64,000 bases of DNA from Desulfobacteraceae bacterium RAAP-1 (GTDB taxonomy: Bacteria > Desulfobacterota > Desulfobacteria > Desulfobacterales > Desulfatirhabdiaceae). Both the position numbers and the translations under genes were made by a program. Where the stretch lies: positions 1 to 64,000 of the forward strand of contig LKPX01000012.1 in NCBI GenBank assembly GCA_001443525.1, read 5' to 3'. The notes beneath the pieces were generated by a model. It worked only from the letters and a program-made list of their open reading frames with translations. It was not told where the DNA came from and did not search any database. Of the stretch, positions 1-9,284 are shown piece after piece. The stretch's first letter is position 1. The number at the start of each line of letters is the position of its first letter.

Positions 1-180
1 GGATCGAGATGGCTGAACGAGGTGGTGTTCTTGTTGTGCCGCCGATTCATGCCGCATATGAAGAGCGGATTGGCTGTCAAGTAGCTGCTTCTACGGTCTA
101 TCGGATGTTGGCCCGGCATGGCTGGCGAAAGGTCGCACCGGATACAGGCCATCCGAAAAGAGATGCGCAGGCTCAATCGG
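1..180 (+). mobile_element. IS630-family transposase remnant (cut at both ends)
   Basis: The reading frame is open from the window edge to about base 180. It translates to a piece of an IS630-type transposase helix-turn-helix region with the typical run STVYRMLARHGWRK followed by HPKRD near base 165. The catalytic DDE part is missing: after about base 180 the same frame continues into response-regulator sequence. The ATG at base 9 is therefore unlikely to be a true start. The fragment marks an old insertion or rearrangement. The upstream half lies outside the window, so I cannot say whether a fuller copy exists there. Confidence 0.7.
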
Positions 181-349
181 CTGTTGTTCAAAACGCAGGA
201 CATGAGGCAACCTGTGCCCACACGCTGAAGGAAGGGTTGGAAAGGGCATCCACAGAGCCGATCGACGTGATATACCTCGATGTCATGATGCCTGACGGCA
301 ATGGTTTGGACCTGCTGCCGAAATTAAAGAAGACCGCATCTAGGCCCGA
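181..349 (+). pseudogene. Response regulator receiver domain fragment
   Basis: In frame with the transposase remnant, the translation becomes a receiver domain with the phospho-acceptor strand DVIYLDVMMPDGNGLDLLPK. This wording is common in sigma-54 response regulators. The first part of the domain, including the acidic pair that binds magnesium, is missing. The domain stops after LKKTASRPE, about half way. It cannot fold as a receiver. It is probably a leftover of a regulator gene that was once next to the kinase fragment that follows. Confidence 0.65.
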
Positions 350-1214
350 ATGGAGAGTATCGGGATGCTGGCCAAGAGGTATCGCCCATGACTTCAACAA
401 CATCCTCATGGCCATTATAGGCCACACGGATGTGGCGCTGTCCAACGTGCCGAAAGAAAGTTCCGTGAGGCCTAATCTGGAATCCGTGCGCAAGGCAGCT
501 CATCGTGCAACGGACATGGTGCGCCAGATAGTGATCTTCAGCCGTCAGACCGAACAGGAACGAAAGCCTGTGCTTATCGCTCCCCTTGTCAAAGAAGTGC
601 TTAACCTGCTGCGGGCTTCATTGCCTTCCACCATCGAGATGCGCCAGAACATCGCGATCTCTCTGGAAGGAAGCACAATCCTGGCCGATCCGACACAGAT
701 CCATCAGGTGATCATGAATCTTTGTGCCAATGCTGTCTATGCAATGCGGGCCGCAAGGGGCATCTTGAGTGTGAGTTTGTCGGATGCCGATACCTGTCTC
801 GTGTCGCAATATCCGGATTTGAAGCCGGGGCCGTATGTGATGCTTACGGTGAGCGATACCGGTTGCGGTATGGATGCGGCGGTCATGGAACGGATGTTCG
901 AGCCTTCCTTCACCACCAAGGGGCTCGATGAAGGAAGCGGAATAGGGCTTTCAACAGTTCTGAGCATCGTCAAAGGCCATGGCGGAGCGATCAGTGCGTA
1001 CAGCGAGCCGGGACAGGGAGCGACCTTCAGCGTGCTGCTTCCTCTGATCGACAAGGACACAGAGGGAAGACGGTCTGTCTATGAAGCCTTAGGTGTCGGA
1101 GGAAAAAAACTCGACAGCACATCCGGAATAGCGTATTTCATGAACCAAGCTGAAAACCTTTATGGGGAGGGGAAGTTATCTCCAAGACAAAAAGGGAGAG
1201 GAACGGACAAATGA
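350..1214 (+). pseudogene. Histidine kinase C-terminal half, frameshifted and 5'-truncated
   Basis: From base 378 the frame encodes a HisKA/HATPase kinase core: H-box GIAHDFNNIL (His codon at 387), N-box NLCANAVYAM, G1 SDTGCGMD, F-box FEPSFTT and G2 EGSGIGLST. The expected residues just before the H-box, MESIGMLA, are visible in another frame at 350-373. A frameshift therefore lies between 374 and 378, and a TAG in that frame at 341 cuts the upstream part off. The core closely resembles the kinase core of the gene at 4970-7981, so the two are paralogues. The tail past about 1060 looks unconserved. Its stop overlaps the next gene by four bases. A translated soluble ATPase fragment is possible, but a working sensor kinase is not. 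Confidence 0.7.
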
Positions 1215-2266
1215 GAATATGGAAATTTGTGCCATTCTGGATTCTTCTGCTGAGCATCGCCTTTGAGGTAGAAGTAACACCTGGCGTCCCGCGAGTATCG
1301 GCAAACGACACTACAACAAAAGTCCGCAAGTTGCTTATCCTTGATTCACAAGAAGGAAATCCGTATGACGAAGTCCGTGCCTCGCTCATTAAAACCCTTG
1401 AAGGCTACGGCTATGTTGAAGGAAGAAACCTGAAAATCGTTATCAGGTTTTCCGGCAACAACATCAAGCAAGGTGAGCTCATCCTGAATGAGGAGTCGAA
1501 AAACGCCTATGATGTTATATTTGTCGGAGGCACGGCCGCCACGATATCTGCCCGAAACACACTGTACGGAAAAACACAGCCGGTGGTTTTCGGCTCGCCA
1601 ACCGACCCTGTTGGAATCGGCGTTATCAAGGATTTCAGCAGCAGGCCGCGTGCGAATTTCACCGGCGTATGTTACCCGGTGCCGGTCAAGGCACGTCTGA
1701 AATTCATCAGGCGGCTTATGCCCAAAGCCAGGACCTTCGGACTGATCTATGCGGATATGCCCCAGTCCCGCAGCTACAGGAAATGGATTGAGGACCTTCT
1801 GGAAAACGATCCCGAGTTCAAGGATATCGAGATCATCTTCAGACCGGTTCCCTTTGTGACAGGAGAAAATGGGGACAAGGCAATGGCGGAAAATTCAAAG
1901 AAATATATAGCAGAACTCGATCCAAAGGTGGATGCTTATATCAAGCCCTGTGACACGATGGGGACACGAGGATATTTTTCAGAGGTTGTCTACAGCACGT
2001 CCACCAAACCTCTTATCGGTCTCGTAAGAGATGACGTGATGGGGAAATGGGGGGCTGTGGCTACGATATATCCGTCGCACAAAAGTATCGGCAGTCAGTC
2101 GGCCAGGATGATAAAGGAGTTTTTTGAGGGCAAAAAGATCAGCAATATCATACCTGAATGGCCGAAAAAGTTTGGAGTCGCTGTTGACCTTCAGAAGACA
2201 AAGCAGTTTGGAATCAATGTCTCGGTCGAGCTGCTCCAGATTGCCGGAGAAGACATCATCCACTAG
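1211..2266 (+). CDS. ABC-type substrate-binding protein (ABC_sub_bind family)
   Basis: This is a 351-residue periplasmic binding protein. The N-terminus is a signal peptide: MRIWK, a hydrophobic stretch to about residue 20, then a polar region. The body matches the ABC_sub_bind (PF04392) type, with the opening LLILDSQEG, a central FVGGTAATISA and SPTDPVGIGVIKD. A GGGAGAGGA stretch ahead of ATG 1211 supports the start. No permease or ATPase gene is nearby. Only 34 bases separate it from a membrane sensor kinase, so it more likely feeds a ligand signal to that kinase than serves a transporter. The ligand cannot be told from sequence. Confidence 0.8.
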   Translation: MRIWKFVPFWILLLSIAFEVEVTPGVPRVSANDTTTKVRKLLILDSQEGNPYDEVRASLIKTLEGYGYVEGRNLKIVIRFSGNNIKQGELILNEESKNAYDVIFVGGTAATISARNTLYGKTQPVVFGSPTDPVGIGVIKDFSSRPRANFTGVCYPVPVKARLKFIRRLMPKARTFGLIYADMPQSRSYRKWIEDLLENDPEFKDIEIIFRPVPFVTGENGDKAMAENSKKYIAELDPKVDAYIKPCDTMGTRGYFSEVVYSTSTKPLIGLVRDDVMGKWGAVATIYPSHKSIGSQSARMIKEFFEGKKISNIIPEWPKKFGVAVDLQKTKQFGINVSVELLQIAGEDIIH

Positions 2267-2300
2267 CGGATGAACATTTGGAGATCATAGGAGCCCCCTG

Positions 2301-4973
2301 ATGAAACTGAGCAGGAAGATACTTCTCATTACAATCACCGTCTTATTCATTTCCCTGTCGATAAGCTCCGCTGTTCTTATTGTCAGCTTCAAGAAGAACT
2401 ATACCGAAGCCATCCTTACCGGAACATACGGCATCGGCCATAGCCTGAACACGGTCGTGGCTGAACTGCTGAGCCTGGGGCTGCCCTTTGAATCCTTTAC
2501 CGGCATGAACAGAAAGTGCAGGCAACTGCTGGAATCAAACTCCAATATTTCGTATGTCGGAATTGCAGATGTTAACGGAAAGGTACTGTATCACAGCGAT
2601 CCGGCATTGATCGGCAGAGTCTTCAGCGATGATGTCATGAAAAGAAGCATCGCTTCGCTCAAGCCTCTCGCGCAAGAATATAAGAGATTCGACGGTCATC
2701 ATTACTATGATCTGACAATCCCCATCATAGATTCCGCAAATACCCATCTTGGACTGATACGTATCGGCTTCCGCACCAGCGTCGTCATGGATAAAATCAT
2801 GTCGGCCCTGATTCAGATACTCATCACCTTCTCTCTATCATTTATCGTCATTGCAGTGCTGATCTACTCTTTCATTTCCCGTTTGATATCAAACCCGGTC
2901 ATCAGGATTTCGGAGCATGCCAGAGCAATAGCCGAAGGTGATTATGACATAAAACTGGCAGTGGCGGCTAATGACGAGGTGGGCATACTCGCCGATTCAG
3001 TGAATCATATTGCGTACCAGGTGAAACAAAAAACCCATGATCTGGAAGCCGCCAATGCCGAGCTGGAGCTGAAACTTGCACAACAGAAAGAAGCTGAAAA
3101 ATCCCTGAAAGCAAGTGAGGCAAAGTACCGCCTGATCGTTGACACGGCCAACGAGGGCGTCTGGATGCTGGATGAAGACGGCTGTACAGCCTTTGTCAAC
3201 GCTCGCATGGCTGAAATGATCGGTTACCCGGCGGAAGAGATCATTGGTCTCAAATTCGCCTTCTTCCTGTTTGACGAGGATTTGCCCGATCACGAGGCGA
3301 GGATGAGAACATGGCGTCAGGGCGTGGCTGAGCAATACCAGCGTCGGGTGCGGCACAAAAACGGTCAGGTTGTCTGGACCCTCGTCTCTACTGCTCCCGT
3401 TCTTGATGCCGGCCTTCACTTCCAGGGCTCTTTTGCCATGTTCACCGACATCACTGAAATCAAGCGGACTGAAGAGGAGCTGAGGCAATACCACCACCAT
3501 CTTGAGGACCTGGTGACGCAACGCACCGAAGAGCTCGCCGTAGCCAAGGAGCGGGCAGAAGCCGCCAACAAGGCCAAGAGCATTTTCCTGGCCAACATGA
3601 GCCATGAGCTGCGCACACCCATGAACGCGATTCTGGGATATTCGCAGCTTATGCAAAGAGACACGTCGCTGCGATCCGAACAACAGGGATATCTGAAGAC
3701 CATCAATCGCAGCGGCGAGCATCTGCTGGCGTTGATCAATGACGTGCTGGAAATATCCCGGATCGAGGCAGGACGCATCACGCTCGAACCCGTTACTTTT
3801 GATCTCCGCGCCATGCTCCGCGATCTGTACACCATGTTTCGGGTGAGAACGGATGTCAAGAACTTGTTGTTTGATCTGACCGAAATCAGTGAGCTTCCCC
3901 GTTACGTGGTTACCGATGAGAACAAACTGCGCCAGGTGCTGATCAACATGCTGGGGAATGCCGTGAAGTTCACTGAAGAAGGCGGCATCGCCGTCCGAGC
4001 TGCAGTAAAAGAGGAGGTCTCGGACGAGCTGCGTCTGGTGGTGGAGGTCGAGGACACCGGGGGCGGTATAGCAGAGGAAGAATTGGACAGGGTATTCGAG
4101 TACTTCGAACAAACGGCAAGCGGCAGACAGTCCAAGAGCGGCACCGGCCTGGGGATGGCCATCAGCCGGGATTATGCCCGCATGATGGGAGGAGACCTTA
4201 CCGTGACCAGCCGGTTGGGTAAAGGGAGTATCTTCCGCCTGGAGATCGGCATCAGGAAGGGAGGGGATGCGGACCTCGAAAAGAAGGTCCCGAAGCGCCG
4301 TGTGATCGGTATCAGACCCGGCCAAAGCATTCCTCGTGTCCTGGTTGCCGAAGACAAGGAGGAAAGCCGTACCCTGCTGGTCAAGCTTCTCCAGGCAGTG
4401 GGCTTCGAAGTGCGGGAAGCCGTCAACGGCCGGGAGGCTCTGGAGGTCTTTGAGACGTTCCTGCCGCACTTCATCTGGATGGACATCCGCATGCCGGTGA
4501 TGGACGGTATGGAGGCGACCCGGCGCATCAAGGCCACGGAAGCCGGTAAATCGACCATAATCGCAGCGCTTACCGCTTCTGCCCTGGCAGAGGAGCAGAG
4601 ACCGATCCTTGTAGCAGGCTGCGATGAAATCGTACGGAAGCCTTTCCGTGAGCAGGATATTTTCGAAGTTATGGCAAAGCATCTGAGACTGGACTATACG
4701 TATGAAGGGGAGCAGGTGGAAGAAGCAGTTATCGATCCGGCAGATGAAGTGAGCCTCGAACGGCTGGCTGCCTTGCCGGCCGAACTGCGCAACGAATTGT
4801 ATGAAGCTGCGCTGATGCTGGATACGGTCCGAATTGTGGCAGTGATCGAAGAAATTATCGGGCAGGATGCTTCACTTGGTGGTTCATTGAAAACACTTGC
4901 CAAAAAGTTCGATTTCGATCGCATGCTCAGGCTGCTGGAAAGTGAGGGCGTCGATCCCGGAGGACCGAAATGA
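2301..4973 (+). CDS. Membrane hybrid sensor histidine kinase (HAMP-PAS-HisKA-HATPase-REC)
   Basis: 890 residues. One membrane helix lies at about 7-29 and a second at about 168-194, enclosing a periplasmic sensor region of about 135 residues. A HAMP linker, a coiled coil and a PAS domain (about 275-390) follow. The phosphorylated histidine is in MSHELRTPMN (His435). The ATPase has NMLGNAVKFTEE, EDTGGGI and GTGLGMAI. A receiver domain follows with WMDIRMPVMDG (Asp728). About 90 C-terminal residues resemble a degenerate Hpt-like or helical tail, but I see no clear Hpt histidine. GGAG seven bases before ATG 2301 supports the start. Its stop overlaps the start of the next kinase by four bases, so the two are translationally coupled. 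It probably senses through the binding protein upstream. Confidence 0.9.
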   Translation: MKLSRKILLITITVLFISLSISSAVLIVSFKKNYTEAILTGTYGIGHSLNTVVAELLSLGLPFESFTGMNRKCRQLLESNSNISYVGIADVNGKVLYHSDPALIGRVFSDDVMKRSIASLKPLAQEYKRFDGHHYYDLTIPIIDSANTHLGLIRIGFRTSVVMDKIMSALIQILITFSLSFIVIAVLIYSFISRLISNPVIRISEHARAIAEGDYDIKLAVAANDEVGILADSVNHIAYQVKQKTHDLEAANAELELKLAQQKEAEKSLKASEAKYRLIVDTANEGVWMLDEDGCTAFVNARMAEMIGYPAEEIIGLKFAFFLFDEDLPDHEARMRTWRQGVAEQYQRRVRHKNGQVVWTLVSTAPVLDAGLHFQGSFAMFTDITEIKRTEEELRQYHHHLEDLVTQRTEELAVAKERAEAANKAKSIFLANMSHELRTPMNAILGYSQLMQRDTSLRSEQQGYLKTINRSGEHLLALINDVLEISRIEAGRITLEPVTFDLRAMLRDLYTMFRVRTDVKNLLFDLTEISELPRYVVTDENKLRQVLINMLGNAVKFTEEGGIAVRAAVKEEVSDELRLVVEVEDTGGGIAEEELDRVFEYFEQTASGRQSKSGTGLGMAISRDYARMMGGDLTVTSRLGKGSIFRLEIGIRKGGDADLEKKVPKRRVIGIRPGQSIPRVLVAEDKEESRTLLVKLLQAVGFEVREAVNGREALEVFETFLPHFIWMDIRMPVMDGMEATRRIKATEAGKSTIIAALTASALAEEQRPILVAGCDEIVRKPFREQDIFEVMAKHLRLDYTYEGEQVEEAVIDPADEVSLERLAALPAELRNELYEAALMLDTVRIVAVIEEIIGQDASLGGSLKTLAKKFDFDRMLRLLESEGVDPGGPK

Positions 4974-7900
4974 TTAATAATGGAATGAAAAAGACAGATA
5001 TCCAGGAAATCCTCGTTGTCGATGATACTCCTGGCAATCTGGAGCTTCTGACGAATATTCTTGCCAGTCATGGTTATCGGATACGCTCGGCATCCAGCGG
5101 ACGCCTGGCACTGAGATCCGTGGCCGTTAAGGCGCCGGATCTGATCCTGCTGGATGTGAGAATGCCGGAGATGGACGGCTACGAGGTCTGCCGGTATCTT
5201 AAGGACGATGAAAGATATCGGGACATTCCGGTGATCTTTATCAGCGCCCTGGATGAGCTGTCCGGCAAGGTAAGGGGATTTGAAACAGGAGGCGTTGACT
5301 ACATCACCAAACCGTTTGCATCGGCCGAGGTTCTCGCCAGGGTGAAAACGCACCTGCGCTTGCGGCATCTGCAGGTGAATATGGAAGCACTGGTAAAACA
5401 GCGCACGGAAGAACTGTCCCGAGCCAATGTCGAACTTACTGCGGAAATCGCCGAGCGTTTCCGGGCCGAGGATGATTTGCGCCGGACGAACCGCTTGTTC
5501 AAGATGCTCAGCGAATGCAATCAGACCCTGGTGCACGCAAAAGACGAGTCGACTCTGTTCCACGATGTTTGCCGGAATATTGTGGAAATAGGTGGCTATG
5601 CAATGGCCTGTATCGGCTTTGCCGGGCAGGGCGAGGGAAAACTCATCCATATTGCTGCTTCTGCCGGTTGTGCGGAAACCTGCCTCACGGAGGGGATGAA
5701 GCTATCCTGGGGGGACACAGCGGCGGGCCGCAATCCACTCGGTATGGCTATCCGGACTGGAGAATCCGTGGTTCGTGAGGGACTGAGGAATGATTCAGGA
5801 TTCGGCGCCTGGTGCCCCGATGCAGCGAGAAGGGACTGTCTGTCCGTATTCGCCATTCCTTTGTTCACGGCCGGATGTTGTGTGCCTGGAGCGCTGAGTG
5901 TGCAGATGTGCGTGCCGGGGGAATGTAGCCCTGAAGAGACGAAGCTGCTGGCGGAGTTGGCCGGTGATCTGGCCTATGGTGTCAATGCCTTGCGAGTACA
6001 TGATGAGCGCAGGAAAACCGCTGAAGAACTGTCCAGAAAAGAGGCTCGTCTGCAAAGTATAGTCCGATCATCGCCCACCGGTATCGCCATTATTTCAGAC
6101 CGGATATTTCGCGATGTGAATGAGCGTTTCTGCGAAATGCTCGGATATGAGAAAGAAGAGCTCATCGGCAACAGCATTCGTCAGATCTATGAAAGTGAAG
6201 AGGATTTCAATCAGGCTGGTATGAAGGCGTATGCCGAACTTGCGATGAGAGGCACGGCAAACATCGAAACCCGTTTTCGCCGTAAAGACGGCGGGGTTAT
6301 TGATGTTCTCCTGAGTTCAGCGGTCATAACCTCCTCTGGTGACTACCCCGAAATAAGCCTTGCCGTATCGGAGAGCAGCCGACGGAAAGAGATGGAGGAG
6401 GAATTTAACTTCACCGTCCTCGATATTACCGAGCGAAAACGGATGGAGCAGGAATTGCTGGACTCTGCGGTCCGCTATCGAACGATCTTTGAAAATACCG
6501 GAACCGCGATGGTGATTATTGAAGAGGATACTGTCATTTCTCTGGCAAACGCAGAATTCGCCGAGGTTGTCGGGTACGCCAGGGACGAGATAGAGGGGAA
6601 AATGAAATGGACGGTTTTTGTTCCCCAGCAGGAATTCCTCGATCCGATGAAGAAGTATCATCAGGCGCGGAGAGTAGATCCTTCCGGAGCGCCGAAAACT
6701 TATGAATCCAGAATGCAGGCTAAGAGCGGTCATATTGCCGAGGTGGTTATCACCGTTGTGATGATGCCGGGAACGACAAAGAGCGTTGCCTCGATTATCG
6801 ACATTACCGAACAGAAGAAACTTGAAGCCAGGATTCGCCAGGCCCAGAAGATGGAGGCCATCGGAACTCTTGCCGGCGGGATTGCTCATGATTTTAACAA
6901 TATCCTGAGCGCCATCATCGGCTATACCAACCTGGCACTAATCAAGAGCACGATGGACAGTAATCTCCGCCACTATATCGAGCAGATTTATCAGGCGGGA
7001 GAACGCGCAAAAGATCTGGTGAACCAGATTCTGACCTTCAGTCGCCAGACCGAACAGGAGCTGAAACCGGTGCCTGTCGCATTGATAGCAAAGGAAGTTC
7101 TCAAGCTGCTCCGCTCCACGCTGCCGACAACCATTGAGATTTGCCAGGATATCTCCACGTCTTTCCAGCGAGACATTGTCCTTGCCGATCCGACGCAAAT
7201 CCATCAGGTATTGATGAATCTCTGTACCAACGCCGCCCAGGCGATGTCTGCCCGGGGCGGGGTTTTAAGTGTGAAGGTCTCAAAGATCGAGGCTGATGCC
7301 GCGCTGATCCATGGAATTCCTGATCTGCAACCCGGGCACTATGTTGTCCTGACGGTCAGAGACACCGGTCAGGGGATGGATGCCACGATTGTCGAACGAA
7401 TCTTCGACCCCTATTTTACCACCAAGCCGCCGGGGGAGGGAACCGGACTGGGGCTTGCCGTGGTCATAGGGATCGTCAAGAAGCTCAGGGGAGCGATCAC
7501 GGTCAGCAGCGAACCGGATAAAGGAAGTGTTTTCCGGGTCTATCTGCCGGGGTTGCAGGAACAGGCCTCGGAACAATCCGACACCAGGGAGGATCTCTCC
7601 ACCGGTAGCGAACGTATCCTTCTTGTTGATGACGAAACAGTGCTGGTCGAACTGCTCAGGGAGATGCTGGAGAGCCTTGGATATCATGTCATCACCAGCA
7701 CTGCCAGTCTGGATGCTCTTAAGACATTCCGCAGCATTCCTGACAAATTCGACCTGATTTTTACCGACATGACCATGCCGAAGATGACCGGTATTGAACT
7801 GGCCCGTCAATGCAGGGAAATACGTCCTGACGTGCCGATTATTCTCAGTTCCGGGTACAGCGAACTGATCAATGATAAGACGGTAAAAGAGGCCGGAATT

Positions 7901-7981
7901 TGTGAATTTGTTACCAAACCTTATGATATCAGCCAGATTGCTAAAATCCTCCGACGCGCTTTAGCCACTGGAGAAAAATAA
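4970..7981 (+). CDS. Soluble hybrid histidine kinase (REC-GAF-PAS-PAS-HisKA-HATPase-REC)
   Basis: 1003 residues with no membrane helix. An N-terminal receiver has VDDTPGNLE and LLDVRMPEMDGYE (Asp62). After a coiled coil comes a GAF-like domain (about 170-340), then two PAS domains (about 350-490 and 500-615). The kinase core has GGIAHDFNNIL (His640), NLCTNAAQAM, RDTGQGMD and GTGLGLAV. A second receiver has TDMTMPKMTG (Asp933) and ends the protein. GGAGG seven bases before ATG 4970 supports the start. Translational coupling with the preceding kinase suggests that the N-terminal receiver accepts phosphate from it, forming a two-kinase relay. No output DNA-binding domain is present. The output partner may be the broken sigma-54 activator downstream or a regulator elsewhere. 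Confidence 0.9.
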   Translation: MINNGMKKTDIQEILVVDDTPGNLELLTNILASHGYRIRSASSGRLALRSVAVKAPDLILLDVRMPEMDGYEVCRYLKDDERYRDIPVIFISALDELSGKVRGFETGGVDYITKPFASAEVLARVKTHLRLRHLQVNMEALVKQRTEELSRANVELTAEIAERFRAEDDLRRTNRLFKMLSECNQTLVHAKDESTLFHDVCRNIVEIGGYAMACIGFAGQGEGKLIHIAASAGCAETCLTEGMKLSWGDTAAGRNPLGMAIRTGESVVREGLRNDSGFGAWCPDAARRDCLSVFAIPLFTAGCCVPGALSVQMCVPGECSPEETKLLAELAGDLAYGVNALRVHDERRKTAEELSRKEARLQSIVRSSPTGIAIISDRIFRDVNERFCEMLGYEKEELIGNSIRQIYESEEDFNQAGMKAYAELAMRGTANIETRFRRKDGGVIDVLLSSAVITSSGDYPEISLAVSESSRRKEMEEEFNFTVLDITERKRMEQELLDSAVRYRTIFENTGTAMVIIEEDTVISLANAEFAEVVGYARDEIEGKMKWTVFVPQQEFLDPMKKYHQARRVDPSGAPKTYESRMQAKSGHIAEVVITVVMMPGTTKSVASIIDITEQKKLEARIRQAQKMEAIGTLAGGIAHDFNNILSAIIGYTNLALIKSTMDSNLRHYIEQIYQAGERAKDLVNQILTFSRQTEQELKPVPVALIAKEVLKLLRSTLPTTIEICQDISTSFQRDIVLADPTQIHQVLMNLCTNAAQAMSARGGVLSVKVSKIEADAALIHGIPDLQPGHYVVLTVRDTGQGMDATIVERIFDPYFTTKPPGEGTGLGLAVVIGIVKKLRGAITVSSEPDKGSVFRVYLPGLQEQASEQSDTREDLSTGSERILLVDDETVLVELLREMLESLGYHVITSTASLDALKTFRSIPDKFDLIFTDMTMPKMTGIELARQCREIRPDVPIILSSGYSELINDKTVKEAGICEFVTKPYDISQIAKILRRALATGEK

Positions 7982-8043
7982 GGTATTTGTCAATTTCACG
8001 TAGGTGGTCAGCCGATCAATTGGCATAAGGGTGGGTTATATAT

Positions 8044-9126
8044 CTAATTAATCTGATATGTTATCTTTTTTCTCCAGAGTGTCACCCGGGATATGCCAAG
8101 TTCTCTGGCAGCAGCGCTCTGATTGCCATGATGTTTCTCAAGAGCGTAAACGATCGCTTTCTTTTCTGCGTCATTAACAATTTGCTTGGATTTTGCCAGC
8201 GGTACGGATGACATGCTTACGAACGCACCAGTCTGATTTTCAGATGGATTAATGATTTGTTCCGGCAAGGATTCCGGTCTGAGAGTTTTCTCATGGCTCA
8301 TCACCATGGCATATTCTATAGCGTTCTGCAATTCCCGAATATTACCGGGCCATTGATACCGGCACAGCAAACGGCGAGCTTCTGTGGAGATAGCGGTAAA
8401 GCGTTTATCGATAGGGTGCTTTTGGATGAAATACTCTGTAAGGGCAATGATATCCTCAGGCCTTTCTCTCAAGGGGGGGGATAAAAATCGGCACAACGGA
8501 AATGCGGTAATACAGATCTAACCTGAAATCGCCGGATTTAACCAACCGCTTCAGCGGCTTGATTTGTCGCACAGATAATGCGAAGATTAATTTTATAGCT
8601 TTTATCTTCTCCTACCGGCCGGATCTCGTTTTCCTGAATCGCCCGCAGTAGTTTTACCTGCAACCGTTTTTCCATATCGCCTATTTCATCCAGAAACAAA
8701 GCGCCGCCTTCGGACTCTCGAAAAAGACCTGGCCGGTTTGAAATTGCTCCGGTAAAAGCTCCTTTAACATGGCCAAACAATTCCGACTCTAGTAAACTGG
8801 CAGGCAGGGCTCCGCAATTTACTGCCACAAACGGTTTTTTGTTACGTGCACTTTGAAAATGAATAGCCCGAGCCGTTACCTCTTTACCCACACCAGTTTC
8901 ACCAGTGATTAGAACCGGAGACTCCACCTCGGCACATCGGATAATAGCGTGAAAAACCTTTTCTATAGCCTTGCTGCTTCCTACCATTTGGGTTTGCAAT
9001 GATTCCCCGCGGATCTGGCGCCGAATGTGGAAAAGCTCCTTCTCCTTTTCTTCCAGTTTTTCCCGCCGGGCGCCCCCCTTCCCCGAATTCGTGTTCGGGA
9101 GACCGGCCCAAGTAGAGTGTGATCAA
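8044..9126 (-). pseudogene. Sigma-54-dependent activator (AAA+ and Fis HTH), broken by two frameshifts
   Basis: Read on the minus strand, bases 8999-8541 encode the AAA+ core: GETGVGKE Walker A, the sigma-54 contact loop ESELFGHVKGAFTGA and LFLDEIGDM Walker B. Bases 8496-8044 encode the rest of the core (LRERPEDI, WPGNIRELQNAIEYA) and a Fis-type helix-turn-helix (NQSAAARELGISRVTLWRK). Two lesions separate the halves. A tandem GGTT duplication (plus strand 8540-8547) interrupts EAV-KSGDFRL. A run of eight G at 8473-8480 would need seven to keep PPLRERPED in frame. No receiver or other sensory domain is visible upstream of about 9120, so the N-terminus is also lost or very short. Either the gene is dead or both lesions are sequence errors. 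Confidence 0.8.
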
Positions 9127-9284
9127 TAAACAGGTTGTTGGATTTCCAATGTTTACCGATTAAGGGCGATTTTTATGTCTGAGGGGTCTGTATGAAATCC
9201 CACGGTCTGGCGGGATCAAGCAGCTGCCCTGTGGATTTGCACACCTTCAGAGTTTCAATCACAAGAAACCTCTATAGAGATGGT

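Noticed and set aside
2997-4682. 561-codon minus-strand frame
   Set aside because: It lies wholly within the hybrid kinase gene, shows no family motif and is rich in histidine, leucine and glutamine, as expected for an antisense shadow.
5515-5778. Short plus-strand frame inside the second kinase
   Set aside because: It is a shadow frame of the GAF region, with no start site or motif.
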